Assembly: GCF_014199985.1 (NCBI RefSeq) | Contig: NZ_JACHOS010000001.1 | Span: 310,001-374,000, forward strand | Direction of reading: 5' to 3' | Length of the DNA: 64,000 nucleotides | Source: Methylorubrum rhodesianum | GTDB taxonomy: Bacteria > Pseudomonadota > Alphaproteobacteria > Rhizobiales > Beijerinckiaceae | Position numbers and translations under genes: made by a program | Part shown: positions 44,232-52,880 of the stretch, piece by piece | Layout of the letters: each line of letters starts with the position of its first letter | Position numbering within the stretch: position 1 is the first letter of the stretch | Notes under the pieces: model-generated | What the model was told of the DNA's origin: nothing | What the model saw: only the letters and a program-made list of their open reading frames with translations | Database searches by the model: none

Positions 44232-45229
44232 TGACCGCGGGGTTCGATATTCAGGCCCTGGCCCGACAGATCCGGGACGCGCGCGGTCTCGCCCACAAGC
44301 GCGACATCGACGCCGTGGTGACGCGGCTCGGTCTCAACGCCCGGAACGCCCGGGTTCCGGTCGGCGACGACTGCGCCGCCATTCCCGACGGGGACGGCCA
44401 TCTGCTTCTCGCCATCGAGGGCTTCCTCGACAGCTTCGTCGCCGCCGACCCATACTTCGCCGGTTATTGCGGCATCATGGTCAACCTTAGCGACGTGGCC
44501 GCCATGGGCGGGCGCCCGCTCGCCGTCGTCGACGCCCTGTGGAGCCGCGATGACGCGGCCGCGGACCCGGTCCTTGCCGGTCTGGCCGATGCCGCCGCCC
44601 TCTACGGCGTGCCCATCGTCGGTGGCCACACGAACACCCGCGCCGGCGCCGGCAACCTCGCGGTGGCGATGCTCGGGCGAGCGGGTCCGCGACTCCTGAC
44701 GAGCTTCGACGCGGCGCCGGGCGACGACCTCGTCGCCGCCATCGACCTGCGCGGTCGCTTCCGCGAGCCGCACCCGTACTGGGACGCCTCGACCGGCAGC
44801 CCCGGCGAGCGCCTGCGCGGCGACCTTGAGGTGCTGCCGGCGCTCGCCGAGGCGGGGCTCGCCCGCGCCGCCAAGGACATCAGCATGGCCGGCGTCGTCG
44901 GCACGGCACTGATGCTGCTCGAATGCTCACAAGTCGGCGGCGTCATCGATCTCGACGCGATCCCGCGCCCCGAAGGTGTTCCGCTGCCGCGCTGGCTCCC
45001 GGCCTTTCCGAGCTTCGGCTTTCTTCTCAGCGTTCGACCCGACGGCACACCGGCCGTTCTCGCCCGCTTCGCGGAGCGCGGCGTCGCCGCCGCCAAGATC
45101 GGCACGCTCGATACGAGCCGGGTCGCGCGGGTGCGCGATGCCGCCGGCGAACAGGCCGTGGTCTGGGATTTCTGGGCGAGCCCGCTGATCGGCTGCGGCC
45201 GCGACGAGGCTGCGGGGATCGCACCGTGA
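44231..45229 (+). CDS. AIR-synthase-like (Sll0787-family) protein of the Nit1C cluster
   Basis: The 332-residue protein has the PurM/SelD-type fold: VPVGDDCAAI near residue 43, a GYCGIMVNLSDVAAMGGRPLAVVDALWS block, IVGGHTN, and a late AAKDISMAGVVGTALMLLE. Members of this superfamily bind ATP and phosphorylate an amide, carbamoyl or selenide substrate. The start shares a base with the GNAT stop (TGATG). A role in phosphorylating a nitrile-derived amide is an inference only. Confidence 0.9.
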   Translation: MTAGFDIQALARQIRDARGLAHKRDIDAVVTRLGLNARNARVPVGDDCAAIPDGDGHLLLAIEGFLDSFVAADPYFAGYCGIMVNLSDVAAMGGRPLAVVDALWSRDDAAADPVLAGLADAAALYGVPIVGGHTNTRAGAGNLAVAMLGRAGPRLLTSFDAAPGDDLVAAIDLRGRFREPHPYWDASTGSPGERLRGDLEVLPALAEAGLARAAKDISMAGVVGTALMLLECSQVGGVIDLDAIPRPEGVPLPRWLPAFPSFGFLLSVRPDGTPAVLARFAERGVAAAKIGTLDTSRVARVRDAAGEQAVVWDFWASPLIGCGRDEAAGIAP

Positions 45230-46401
45230 GCGGCCTGCGTATCGCGATCCTGACCCATTCCACCAATCCGCGCGGGGGCGTCGCCCACAGCCTCGCGCTC
45301 GCCGAGGCTCTGTGCCGGCTCGGTCATGAAGCGGTGGTCCATGCGCCCGATCCCGCTGGCCGCGGCTTCTTCCGGGACGCGGCCTGCCCTACCGTTCCGG
45401 TGGCTGCCAAGGCGGTGAACGGCGGCACAGTCGAGCTCGTGCGATCCCGCATCAACGACTACCTGCGCCACTTTGCGACGCCGGCCGCCTGCGACTTCGA
45501 CGTCTTCCACGCCCATGACGGGATCGGCGGCAACGCGCTCGCAACCTTGAAGCACCGCCGTCTGATCCCGGGCTTCGCGCGCACGGTCCACCACGTCGAT
45601 AGCTTCTCCGACCCCGTTCTGGCCGATTGGCAGGACCGCTCGATCCGCGAGGCCGCCCGCCTGCTCTGCGTCAGCCGGACTTGGGCGGAGTGGATCAGGG
45701 CTGATCTCGGCGTCGAGGCGGATGTCGTCGGAAACGGTGTCGACCTCTCGGTCTACCGATGCGCGCCCTCCGAAACGGACGCGGCCGTGCGCGACCGCTG
45801 GGGTCTTGGTCCAGGGCCTGTGATCCTCAGCGTCGGCGGATTCGAGGAACGCAAGAACACCGCCGGAATCGTCGCGGCCTTCGCGCGCCTGCGTCAGCGT
45901 CACCCGCAAGCACAGCTCGTCGTCGCGGGCGGCGCCTCGCTGCTCGATCACGCCTCCTACTGTGCCCGCTGCCACGCGGCCCTAGCGGCCGCCGGGCTCG
46001 CGGTCGGTCCCGGGCTGGCCGTCATCGAGACAGGGCCGGTGCCACAAGCCGACATGCCGGCGCTGTATCGGCTCGCGCACCTCCTGGCGTTCCCCTCCTG
46101 GACGGAAGGTTTCGGTCTCTGCGTGCTCGAAGCGATGGCCTGCGGCACGCCCGCCCTCGTTTCGAACCGCCCACCCTTCACCGAGTACCTGACCGCGACG
46201 GAGGCCCTGTTCGTCGATCCCGCGGATCCGGACGACCTCGCCGAGGCCATGGCGTCGGCCCTTCGGCCGGCAACCCGCGCCCGCCTGAGGGCGGCCGGAC
46301 TGAAGCGGGCCGCTGACCATTCCTGGCGCACCTGCGCGGAGCGTCATCTCGAAGCCTACGCGGCCTGCGCCCGTGTTCGACAGGAGCCGATTCATGCCTG
46401 A
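45226..46401 (+). CDS. MSMEG_0565-family glycosyltransferase of the Nit1C cluster
   Basis: The 391-residue protein starts at GTG 45226 inside a GTGA overlap with the preceding stop. It is a GT4-type enzyme with N-terminal ILTHSTNPRGGVAHSLALAEAL, central VILSVGGFEERKNTAGIVAAF, and the nucleotide-sugar EGFGLCVLEAMACGTP motif. It presumably glycosylates the product or carrier made by the other cluster enzymes. No membrane anchor is visible. Confidence 0.9.
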   Translation: MSGLRIAILTHSTNPRGGVAHSLALAEALCRLGHEAVVHAPDPAGRGFFRDAACPTVPVAAKAVNGGTVELVRSRINDYLRHFATPAACDFDVFHAHDGIGGNALATLKHRRLIPGFARTVHHVDSFSDPVLADWQDRSIREAARLLCVSRTWAEWIRADLGVEADVVGNGVDLSVYRCAPSETDAAVRDRWGLGPGPVILSVGGFEERKNTAGIVAAFARLRQRHPQAQLVVAGGASLLDHASYCARCHAALAAAGLAVGPGLAVIETGPVPQADMPALYRLAHLLAFPSWTEGFGLCVLEAMACGTPALVSNRPPFTEYLTATEALFVDPADPDDLAEAMASALRPATRARLRAAGLKRAADHSWRTCAERHLEAYAACARVRQEPIHA

Positions 46402-46675
46402 GATGCGCTTCCATGTCCGCTGGCCCGACGGCCGGCGGGAGGCCTGCTACTCACCCTCCCTCGTCGTGAGGGATTACCTGACACCGGGCGAGAGCTACAC
46501 GGTGGACGATTTCGTCGAGAAGACCCGTGCGGCCCTCACCATCGCGAGCGAGCGTGTCCGCGAAAAGTACGGGTTCGCCTGCTCCTCCGCCATCGACCAG
46601 CTCGCGCGCATCGAGGCGGCGGCGAAGCGGCAGCCCCCGGACGGCCGGGTGACGGTCGAGACCTTCGAGCCCTGA
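46394..46675 (+). CDS. MSMEG_0570-family small protein of the Nit1C cluster
   Basis: The 93-residue protein starts at ATG 46394, 8 bp before the end of the glycosyltransferase gene, with an AGGAG ribosome site. It has RFHVRWPDGRREACYSPSLVVRDYL and a helical C-terminus; the fold is unknown. Its constant company with the flavoprotein that follows suggests a small partner subunit. Confidence 0.88.
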   Translation: MPEMRFHVRWPDGRREACYSPSLVVRDYLTPGESYTVDDFVEKTRAALTIASERVREKYGFACSSAIDQLARIEAAAKRQPPDGRVTVETFEP

Positions 46676-46738
46676 GCCGGCCTGTCCCGCCGTCACGGAC
46701 CAGGACAGCACTCACCCCGTCGTCACGGAGCCCGCGCC

Positions 46739-48007
46739 ATGACCGCCATGCCCAGTCACGTCCCGGTCGTCATCGTCGGAGGCGGCCAAGCCGGTCTCTC
46801 TGTCAGCTATCACCTCAAGCAGCGCGGCATCGAGCACCTCGTCTTCGAACGGGAGACCGCCGCGCACACGTGGTCGACGCAGCGCTGGGACACGTTCTGC
46901 CTCGTCACGCCGAACTGGCAATGCGATCTTCCCGGTCACCCCTACGACGGACCCGACCCGGACGGGTTCATGAAGAAGGACGAGATCGTCGCTTATCTGA
47001 AGGCCTTCGTCGCCAAGGTGAAGCCGCCGATCCGTGAGGGTGTCGCGGTGACGCGCGCGGAGCGACGCGAGGACGGCCTCTTCTCGGTACGGACCTCGGA
47101 GGGCGACTACACCGCCAACGAAGTCGTGGTCGCGTCCGGCGGCTATCAGGTCCCGATTGTCCCGCGCATGGCCGAGAAGCTGCCCGGCTCGATCATGCAG
47201 ATGCACTCCAACCAGTACCGCAATCCGGCGCAGCTCCCGCAGGGCGAGGTACTGGTCGTCGGCTCGGGCCAGTCCGGCGCCCAGATCGCCGAGGATCTGC
47301 ATCTGGCTGGCCGCAGGGTGCATCTGGCGGTTGGCGACGCGCCGCGCTGCGCCCGCTTCTATCGCGGCCGCGACGTCGTCGCCTGGCTCGCCGACATGGG
47401 CTACTACGACATGACGGTCGACCATCATCCCTTGCGCGACGGCGTGCGTGACAACACCAACCACTACGTGACCGGCCGCGACGGCGGGCGCGACATCGAC
47501 CTACGCCGCTTCGCCCTGGAGGGTATGAAGCTCTACGGCCTGATGGAGGGTTATTCGGACGGCGAACTGCGCTTTCGCGACGACCTCAAGCACTCCCTCG
47601 ACCAAGCGGACCGGACCTACAACGGCATCAACGCCGCCATCGACCGCTACATCGCGGAGAACGGCATCGAAGCGCCTGCGCAGGCGCGTTACGCCCCCGT
47701 CTGGGAACCGGCCGAGCCGGTCACCAGCCTTGTCCTTGAGCAGTCCGGCATCACCAGCATCGTCTGGTGCATCGGCTTCTCGCCGGATTTCCGTTGGCTC
47801 GACGCGTCGGTGTTCAACGGGGCGGGCAGCCCCAAGCACAAGCGCGGCGTGACGAGCGAGGCCGGCGTCTACTTCATCGGCCTGCCCTGGCTCAACACCT
47901 GGGGTTCGGGCCGCTTCGGTGCGGTGGGCGGCGACGCGGAATACGTCGTGCAGAGGATTCAGAAGCGCCTCGCCACCCAGCGGACCGCATTCAAGTACGC
48001 GGTTTGA
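46739..48007 (+). CDS. MSMEG_0569-family FAD-dependent oxidoreductase of the Nit1C cluster
   Basis: The 422-residue flavoprotein has an FAD fingerprint VVIVGGGQAGLSVSYHL at residues 8-24, a second nucleotide motif VLVVGSGQSGAQIAEDL near residue 178, and a late IVWCIGFSPDFRWL block, giving the group B monooxygenase pattern. In Nit1C-bearing bacteria it closes the cluster. It would oxygenate or oxidise the pathway intermediate using NAD(P)H; the substrate is not known. Confidence 0.9.
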   Translation: MTAMPSHVPVVIVGGGQAGLSVSYHLKQRGIEHLVFERETAAHTWSTQRWDTFCLVTPNWQCDLPGHPYDGPDPDGFMKKDEIVAYLKAFVAKVKPPIREGVAVTRAERREDGLFSVRTSEGDYTANEVVVASGGYQVPIVPRMAEKLPGSIMQMHSNQYRNPAQLPQGEVLVVGSGQSGAQIAEDLHLAGRRVHLAVGDAPRCARFYRGRDVVAWLADMGYYDMTVDHHPLRDGVRDNTNHYVTGRDGGRDIDLRRFALEGMKLYGLMEGYSDGELRFRDDLKHSLDQADRTYNGINAAIDRYIAENGIEAPAQARYAPVWEPAEPVTSLVLEQSGITSIVWCIGFSPDFRWLDASVFNGAGSPKHKRGVTSEAGVYFIGLPWLNTWGSGRFGAVGGDAEYVVQRIQKRLATQRTAFKYAV

Positions 48008-48322
48008 AACGGTTCTCATCCGGTCGGGGCGGAGACGGTTCGCCCGCTCTGCCAGATCCGACAGCGGGGCTTCGATCCCCTGCAGAAGGGGCCGCCGGCG
48101 ATCGACAAGATATAATTCGAGAAGTCGGGTCGGCCATTCTCAGTCCCGATTGCTGTTCTTTTTCGAAACGATGGATTTCCTTCGTTTCTGTTTTCGCCCG
48201 CTTGCATCCGGACCATAAGACTCTCCAGCGGCGCACGATATGGTGGCGTCGTTGCACACTGCGGCGGAGGCGGTTCGTGATCCGCGCCGCCGTCAGTCCC
48301 CGAAGTTGGAGGGAGGAGAGCG
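48008..48322. other. Intergenic region between Nit1C and the pirin gene
   Basis: These 315 bp include a relatively AT-rich segment around 48105-48215, the probable promoter of the pirin gene. No hairpin terminator with a T-tract, RNA gene or small reading frame could be supported. Confidence 0.5.
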
Positions 48323-49261
48323 ATGAGCTGGCACAGTGCGGATGACCCGATTCCCGGCGACCATTTCAGCTGCGATGCGATCCAGACCCTGATCGTGCCC
48401 CGCTCCCGCGATCTCGGCTCCTTCGCCGTGCGCCGCGCACTTCCCTCGGCTGAGTGCCGAATGGTGGGGCCGTTCATCTTCTTCGATCAGATGGGTCCCT
48501 CCGAGTTTCTGCTCGGCCAGGGCATGGATGTCCGCCCGCACCCCCATATCGGCCTGTCGACCGTCACCTACCTGTTCGACGGCGAGATCATGCACCGCGA
48601 CAGCCTCGGCACGGAGCTTCCGATCCGGCCGGGCGAGCTCAACTGGATGACGGCGGGTCGCGGCATCACCCACTCGGAGCGCACCGCCCCGACCCTCCGG
48701 CAGACCGGCTCACGGCTGTTCGGCATCCAGAGCTGGGTCGCCCTCTCGGCCCGCGACGAGGAGAACGCGCCGGCCTTCGAGCATTACGAGGCCGACGCGC
48801 TTCCGGTCCTGACGGGGGAAGGTAAGACCGTCCGGCTGATCGCGGGCGAAGCGTTCGGGGCGCGCTCGCCGGTTCGGACATCGAGCCCGATGGTCTATGC
48901 CGACGTAATGCTGGAGGCGGGCTCCGTCCTGCCGCTCGATCCGACCTACGACGAGCGCGCAATCTACACCGTCGCAGGCGCAATCGAGATTGCCGGCGAC
49001 GGTTTCGGTCCCGGCCAACTCCTGGTGTTCCGGCCGGGCGACCGCATCAGCATCCGTGCGACGGAAACCGCCCGGTTCATGGTTCTGGGCGGCGAGCCGA
49101 TGGACGGCCCGCGTCACCTGTGGTGGAACTTCGTGTCGTCGCGGCCCGAGCGGATCGCGCAGGCCAAGGAGGACTGGCGCCAGGGCCGCTTCGATACGGT
49201 GCCCGACGACGCCGAGTTCATTCCTTTGCCGGAAGAGCCTCAGCCCGTCCGCTATCCCTGA
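48323..49261 (+). CDS. Pirin-family bicupin protein
   Basis: The 312-residue protein has the pirin metal site in [20 protein letters not shown] (residues about 72-91, His-x-His) with the later [16 protein letters not shown], and a C-terminal cupin-like half. Bacterial pirins have quercetinase activity or act as redox-linked regulators. The gene has a GGAGGGAGGAG ribosome site. It is likely expressed alone. Confidence 0.92.
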   Translation: MSWHSADDPIPGDHFSCDAIQTLIVPRSRDLGSFAVRRALPSAECRMVGPFIFFDQMGPSEFLLGQGMDVRPHPHIGLSTVTYLFDGEIMHRDSLGTELPIRPGELNWMTAGRGITHSERTAPTLRQTGSRLFGIQSWVALSARDEENAPAFEHYEADALPVLTGEGKTVRLIAGEAFGARSPVRTSSPMVYADVMLEAGSVLPLDPTYDERAIYTVAGAIEIAGDGFGPGQLLVFRPGDRISIRATETARFMVLGGEPMDGPRHLWWNFVSSRPERIAQAKEDWRQGRFDTVPDDAEFIPLPEEPQPVRYP

Positions 49262-49367
49262 TACGAAGGCGCGCGGGTCGTCTTCAGCCCGTGCAGCCGC
49301 CGACCGTCGCCTTCGAGCGTGATCGAGGGCGCCGCCATCCGAAAGTTCGAAAGAGGCTCGTCACATC

Positions 49368-51134
49368 ATGGCTGTCGAAGCGTCCGGTGCCGCGAGCGAG
49401 CTCGTTCAAGTCGTCGCCCTTCTCGCCGCCGGCGTCGTCGCCGTTCCCCTGTTCAAGCGGCTCGGGCTCGGCTCGGTCCTCGGCTACCTCGTCGCCGGGC
49501 TCGCGATCGGCCCGTTCGGGTTGGGGCTGTTCACCGACGCCCACGCAATCCTCCACGTAGCCGAACTCGGCGTCGTCATGTTCCTCTTCATCATCGGACT
49601 GGAGATGGAGCCCTCGCGGCTCTGGGGGATGCGGCGCGAGATCTTCGGTCTCGGCCTCGCCCAGGTCGGCGCCTGCATCGGCGCCCTGACGCTCGTCGGC
49701 GTCGCCATGGGATTCCCGGTCGTGGTCTCCTTCGTGGCAGGCACCGGCTTCGTCCTGACCTCGACCGCCATCGTCATGCAGCTCCTTGAGGAGCGGGGCG
49801 CCCTCTCGACCCCGAAGGGCCAAAGGATCGTCGCGATCTTGCTCCTCGAGGATCTCGCGATCGTGCCGCTGCTGGCCGCCGTCGCCCTTCTGGCGCCGGG
49901 TGGCGCCGAGACCAGCGGAACGGACCGAGCCGTGGCGATCCTGATCGCGCTGCTCTCCGTCGCCGCGCTGGTGGCCGCGGGCCGCTGGCTGCTCAACCCG
50001 CTGTTCCGCCTTCTCGCCGCGGCCAAGGCGCGGGAGGTGATGACCGCGGCAGCCCTGCTCGTCGTGCTCGGCTCGGCGCTGGCGATGCAGCTCGGCGGCC
50101 TCTCCATGGCGATGGGCGCCTTCCTGGCCGGTGTGCTGCTCTCGGAATCGAGCTTCCGCCACCAGCTGGAAGCCGATGTCGAGCCGTTCCGCGGTATCCT
50201 GCTCGGCCTGTTCTTCCTCGGCGTCGGGATGTCCCTCGACCTTGCGGTGATCGCCGCGAACTGGGGTCTGATCCTCCTGAGCGTGGCCGCCTACATGGCG
50301 GTCAAAAGCCTCGTCATCTACGCAATCGCTCGACTTCTGCGGGCCGCGCATGCCGAGGCGCTGGAGCGCACGGCTCTGATGGCGCAGGGCGGCGAGTTCG
50401 CCTTCGTCCTCTACGCGGCGGCCGCGGGCGCGGGCATCATCGACGGCACGACCAACGCGGTCCTGACCGCCACCATCATCCTGTCGATGGCGATCACGCC
50501 GCTCACCGTCATCGCCTTCGACCGCTTCGGGCCGAAGGCGTCCGCCTCCACGGATGGCGTCGAAGCCCCGGAGGACCTCGTCGGCAGCGCCCTGATCATC
50601 GGCTTCGGGCGCTTCGGGCAGATCGTCAGCCAGCCGCTGATCTCGCGCGGTTGCTCGGTCTCGATCATCGATACGAACGCCGACAACATCCGCCTCGCGG
50701 AAGGGTTCGGCTTCAAGGTCTATTACGGCGACGGTGCCCGGCTCGACATTCTGCGGGCGGCCGGCGCCGCCACCGCACGGGCGATCCTGATCTGCGTCGA
50801 CGACCGCACGATGGCCAACCGCATCGCCGAACTGGCGAAGGCGGAGTTTCCGCTGGTCCCGGTCCTCGCCCGCGCCCGCGATCGCGAACACGCGGTCGAG
50901 CTGATCGAGGCCGGTGTCGCCTACCAGTTGCGCGAGACGCTCGAATCCGCCTTTGCCTTCGGTGAGCAGGCGCTGGTGACGATCGGTGCCGAGCCGGAGG
51001 CGGCGATGGACATCATGGCCGAGGTTCGGCGGCGCGACGCGGAGCGTCTGGATCTCCAGGTCGTCGGCGGGATCTATGCGGGTCGCGAGCTGATCCGGGG
51101 CAACGCCGGACAGCCGGCCCACGGGCACGGCTGA
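49368..51134 (+). CDS. CPA2-family cation:proton antiporter (KefB/KefC-like)
   Basis: The 588-residue protein has twelve or more membrane helices in the N-terminal 390 residues, including GVVMFLFIIGLEMEPSRLW and TGFVLTSTAIVMQLLEERG, and a C-terminal RCK (TrkA-N) domain with GSALIIGFGRFGQIVSQPL. KefB/C systems exchange potassium for protons and are gated by glutathione adducts of electrophiles, which arise in methylotrophs through formaldehyde. A KefF/G-type activator gene is not adjacent. Confidence 0.9.
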   Translation: MAVEASGAASELVQVVALLAAGVVAVPLFKRLGLGSVLGYLVAGLAIGPFGLGLFTDAHAILHVAELGVVMFLFIIGLEMEPSRLWGMRREIFGLGLAQVGACIGALTLVGVAMGFPVVVSFVAGTGFVLTSTAIVMQLLEERGALSTPKGQRIVAILLLEDLAIVPLLAAVALLAPGGAETSGTDRAVAILIALLSVAALVAAGRWLLNPLFRLLAAAKAREVMTAAALLVVLGSALAMQLGGLSMAMGAFLAGVLLSESSFRHQLEADVEPFRGILLGLFFLGVGMSLDLAVIAANWGLILLSVAAYMAVKSLVIYAIARLLRAAHAEALERTALMAQGGEFAFVLYAAAAGAGIIDGTTNAVLTATIILSMAITPLTVIAFDRFGPKASASTDGVEAPEDLVGSALIIGFGRFGQIVSQPLISRGCSVSIIDTNADNIRLAEGFGFKVYYGDGARLDILRAAGAATARAILICVDDRTMANRIAELAKAEFPLVPVLARARDREHAVELIEAGVAYQLRETLESAFAFGEQALVTIGAEPEAAMDIMAEVRRRDAERLDLQVVGGIYAGRELIRGNAGQPAHGHG

Positions 51135-51179
51135 GCGCCCGGGGAGGGAAGCGCGGGGCAGGAGGCTCGAGAGCGAACC

Positions 51180-51899
51180 ATGGCCATCCATCTCGGCCTT
51201 GCCGGCCTCGCCGGCCTTCTCTCCGTGCTGTCCCCCTGCGTGCTGCCGCTGCTGCCGCTGGTGCTCGGCGCCGCCGCCACGGCGCACCGGCTCGGACCGT
51301 TGGCCCTGGCGGCCGGCCTCGCGTTCTCCTTCGTCGCAGTGGGCCTGTTCGTGGCGACGATCGGTTTCGCCATCGGCCTCGACGGCGACCTGTTCCGCAA
51401 GATCGCGGCGGCGCTTCTTCTGGCGCTCGGCCTCGTTCTGATCGTCCCGGCGGCGCAGACGCGGCTCGCGACCGCGGGTGGTCCGGTGAGCGACTGGGCG
51501 GAGCGGCGGTACGGTGGCTTCTCGACCGCCGGTCTGACGGGTCAGTTCGCCGTCGGTCTTCTGTTGGGCGCCGTCTGGAGTCCCTGCGTGGGTCCGACCC
51601 TCGGGGCCGCCACGCTCCTGGCGGCTCAAGGTCGCGATCTCGGCAGCGTCGCGCTCACCATGCTGATGTTCGGAATCGGGGCGGCCCTCCCGCTCGTGGC
51701 GCTCGGAATGCTGTCGCGCGAGATCCTGATGCGCTGGCGCGAGCGGATGCTCGGTGTCGGCCGAGGACTCAAGGCGGCTCTCGGCGTCGTCCTTATCGTC
51801 ACGAGCGGACTGGTTCTGTCGGGCACCGACCGGGCGCTGGAAACCTTGCTGGTGAATGCCTCGCCGGACTGGCTCACGGCGCTTACGACGCGCTTTTGA
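51180..51899 (+). CDS. CcdA-like thiol:disulfide interchange membrane protein
   Basis: The 239-residue protein has six predicted helices with two conserved cysteines, Cys20 (SVLSPCVLPLLP) and Cys136 (WSPCVGPT), the CcdA redox pair that carries reductant from cytoplasmic thioredoxin to the periplasm for cytochrome c or thiol maintenance. It follows the antiporter gene after 45 bp. The window encodes several c-type cytochromes, but the maturation genes are elsewhere. Confidence 0.87.
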   Translation: MAIHLGLAGLAGLLSVLSPCVLPLLPLVLGAAATAHRLGPLALAAGLAFSFVAVGLFVATIGFAIGLDGDLFRKIAAALLLALGLVLIVPAAQTRLATAGGPVSDWAERRYGGFSTAGLTGQFAVGLLLGAVWSPCVGPTLGAATLLAAQGRDLGSVALTMLMFGIGAALPLVALGMLSREILMRWRERMLGVGRGLKAALGVVLIVTSGLVLSGTDRALETLLVNASPDWLTALTTRF

Positions 51900-51943
51900 T
51901 CCCCCGCGAAGCGAGACCTCTGACCGCCTCCTCGGAGCCGAAG

Positions 51944-52213
51944 TCAGGAGGATGCCCGCTCCGCCCAGACACGGTCGAGACGGGCGCCCCGGTAAGCGTC
52001 GGGGATGGAGAGCGCCCAGACGAAGAAGCCGCCCGCGTGGCGCCCGACGAGGCTTGCATCGGGCGCGGCGAACCGGGCGGTGAGCCATCCGCCGAGGAGA
52101 GCGAAGAGAGCGAAGCCGAGTCCCCGCGCCGCGCGGCCCGTCCAAACGTGACCCATACCCGGCAACAGCATCGCCACGAGCAGAACGCGGGTGGGATCAG
52201 GCGGCGCACGCAT
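51944..52213 (-). CDS. Small membrane protein, last gene of the permease operon
   Basis: The 89-residue protein has two to three hydrophobic segments (VLLVAMLLPGMGHVWTG, LGFALFALLGGWLTARF). It overlaps the end of the preceding gene by 17 bp, placing it at the tail of the minus-strand permease operon. The GMGHVWTG turn resembles small TM2-type membrane proteins. Function unknown. Confidence 0.7.
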   Translation of the reverse strand: MRAPPDPTRVLLVAMLLPGMGHVWTGRAARGLGFALFALLGGWLTARFAAPDASLVGRHAGGFFVWALSIPDAYRGARLDRVWAERASS

Positions 52214-52871
52214 GGCGAGTCTCCGAGGAGGGTTCGGACAGGGTCCGAGCGAGGTCGAGGCCGTCGCTCAAGGCGCCGGCGAGCTGGTCCGATTCGAGGC
52301 GCGACAGCGGAAAGCGGCTGCCCCGCAGGAGCAGGTAGGCGCCTCGTGCACCTTGGCTCGCCTGCACCGTCAGGCGCAGGCCGTCGGGCGTCACCAAGAC
52401 CTCCTTCACCCTCGGATCGGCGAGGACGCGGCTCAGAACGGGCGTCAGGCGTGCGAGGGGAACGTCCGCTCCAGCCGTTCCGCGCACAAGCGTATCCGCC
52501 GGCCACGCCGCGGGCACGGGGAGGCGGAGCGGAAGTTGATCGGGTGCGTAAAATTCCGCGCCGGCCGGACGGCGCAGGACATCGAGGACCGCCTCGGTCT
52601 CGAGCGGCATCCGAAGGGTGACACGGAGCCAGAGCTGCGGCAGCCGTCGGTGGACCAGGGTGTCCGGAACGAGGCGGACGTTGACGACCGCCGGACCGAC
52701 GCGGCCGCGCAACGTCGCGAAACCGGCCCGGTCGCGGCCGAGGCGCGGCTCCGAGAGGGGTCCGGTGCAGTCGTCGAGGAGGCCGGCTCGCCAAGCTGCC
52801 TCCCTCCGGTGCTGGCGCACGCAGAACGCGGCGCTGCACAGGAGAATCAGCAGGGTCAGCCCGGCGAACAT
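52197..52871 (-). CDS. Hypothetical protein with N-terminal membrane anchor in the permease operon
   Basis: The protein (224 residues from ATG 52871; a GTG at 52880 directly after the permease stop is also possible) has one N-terminal hydrophobic anchor (MFAGLTLLILLCSAAFC) and a soluble domain with no motif I recognise, containing VLVTPDGLRLTVQ and a strand-rich pattern. Tight coupling to the permease gene suggests that it acts on or near the transporter. Confidence 0.7.
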   Translation of the reverse strand: MFAGLTLLILLCSAAFCVRQHRREAAWRAGLLDDCTGPLSEPRLGRDRAGFATLRGRVGPAVVNVRLVPDTLVHRRLPQLWLRVTLRMPLETEAVLDVLRRPAGAEFYAPDQLPLRLPVPAAWPADTLVRGTAGADVPLARLTPVLSRVLADPRVKEVLVTPDGLRLTVQASQGARGAYLLLRGSRFPLSRLESDQLAGALSDGLDLARTLSEPSSETRHACAA

Positions 52872-52880
52872 CGGCGTCAC

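Noticed and set aside
49284..52145. Long open frame on the minus strand, 953 codons
   Set aside because: It runs opposite the antiporter and CcdA genes; its Arg-, Glu- and His-rich composition is typical of antisense frames in GC-rich DNA, while the plus strand encodes clear families.
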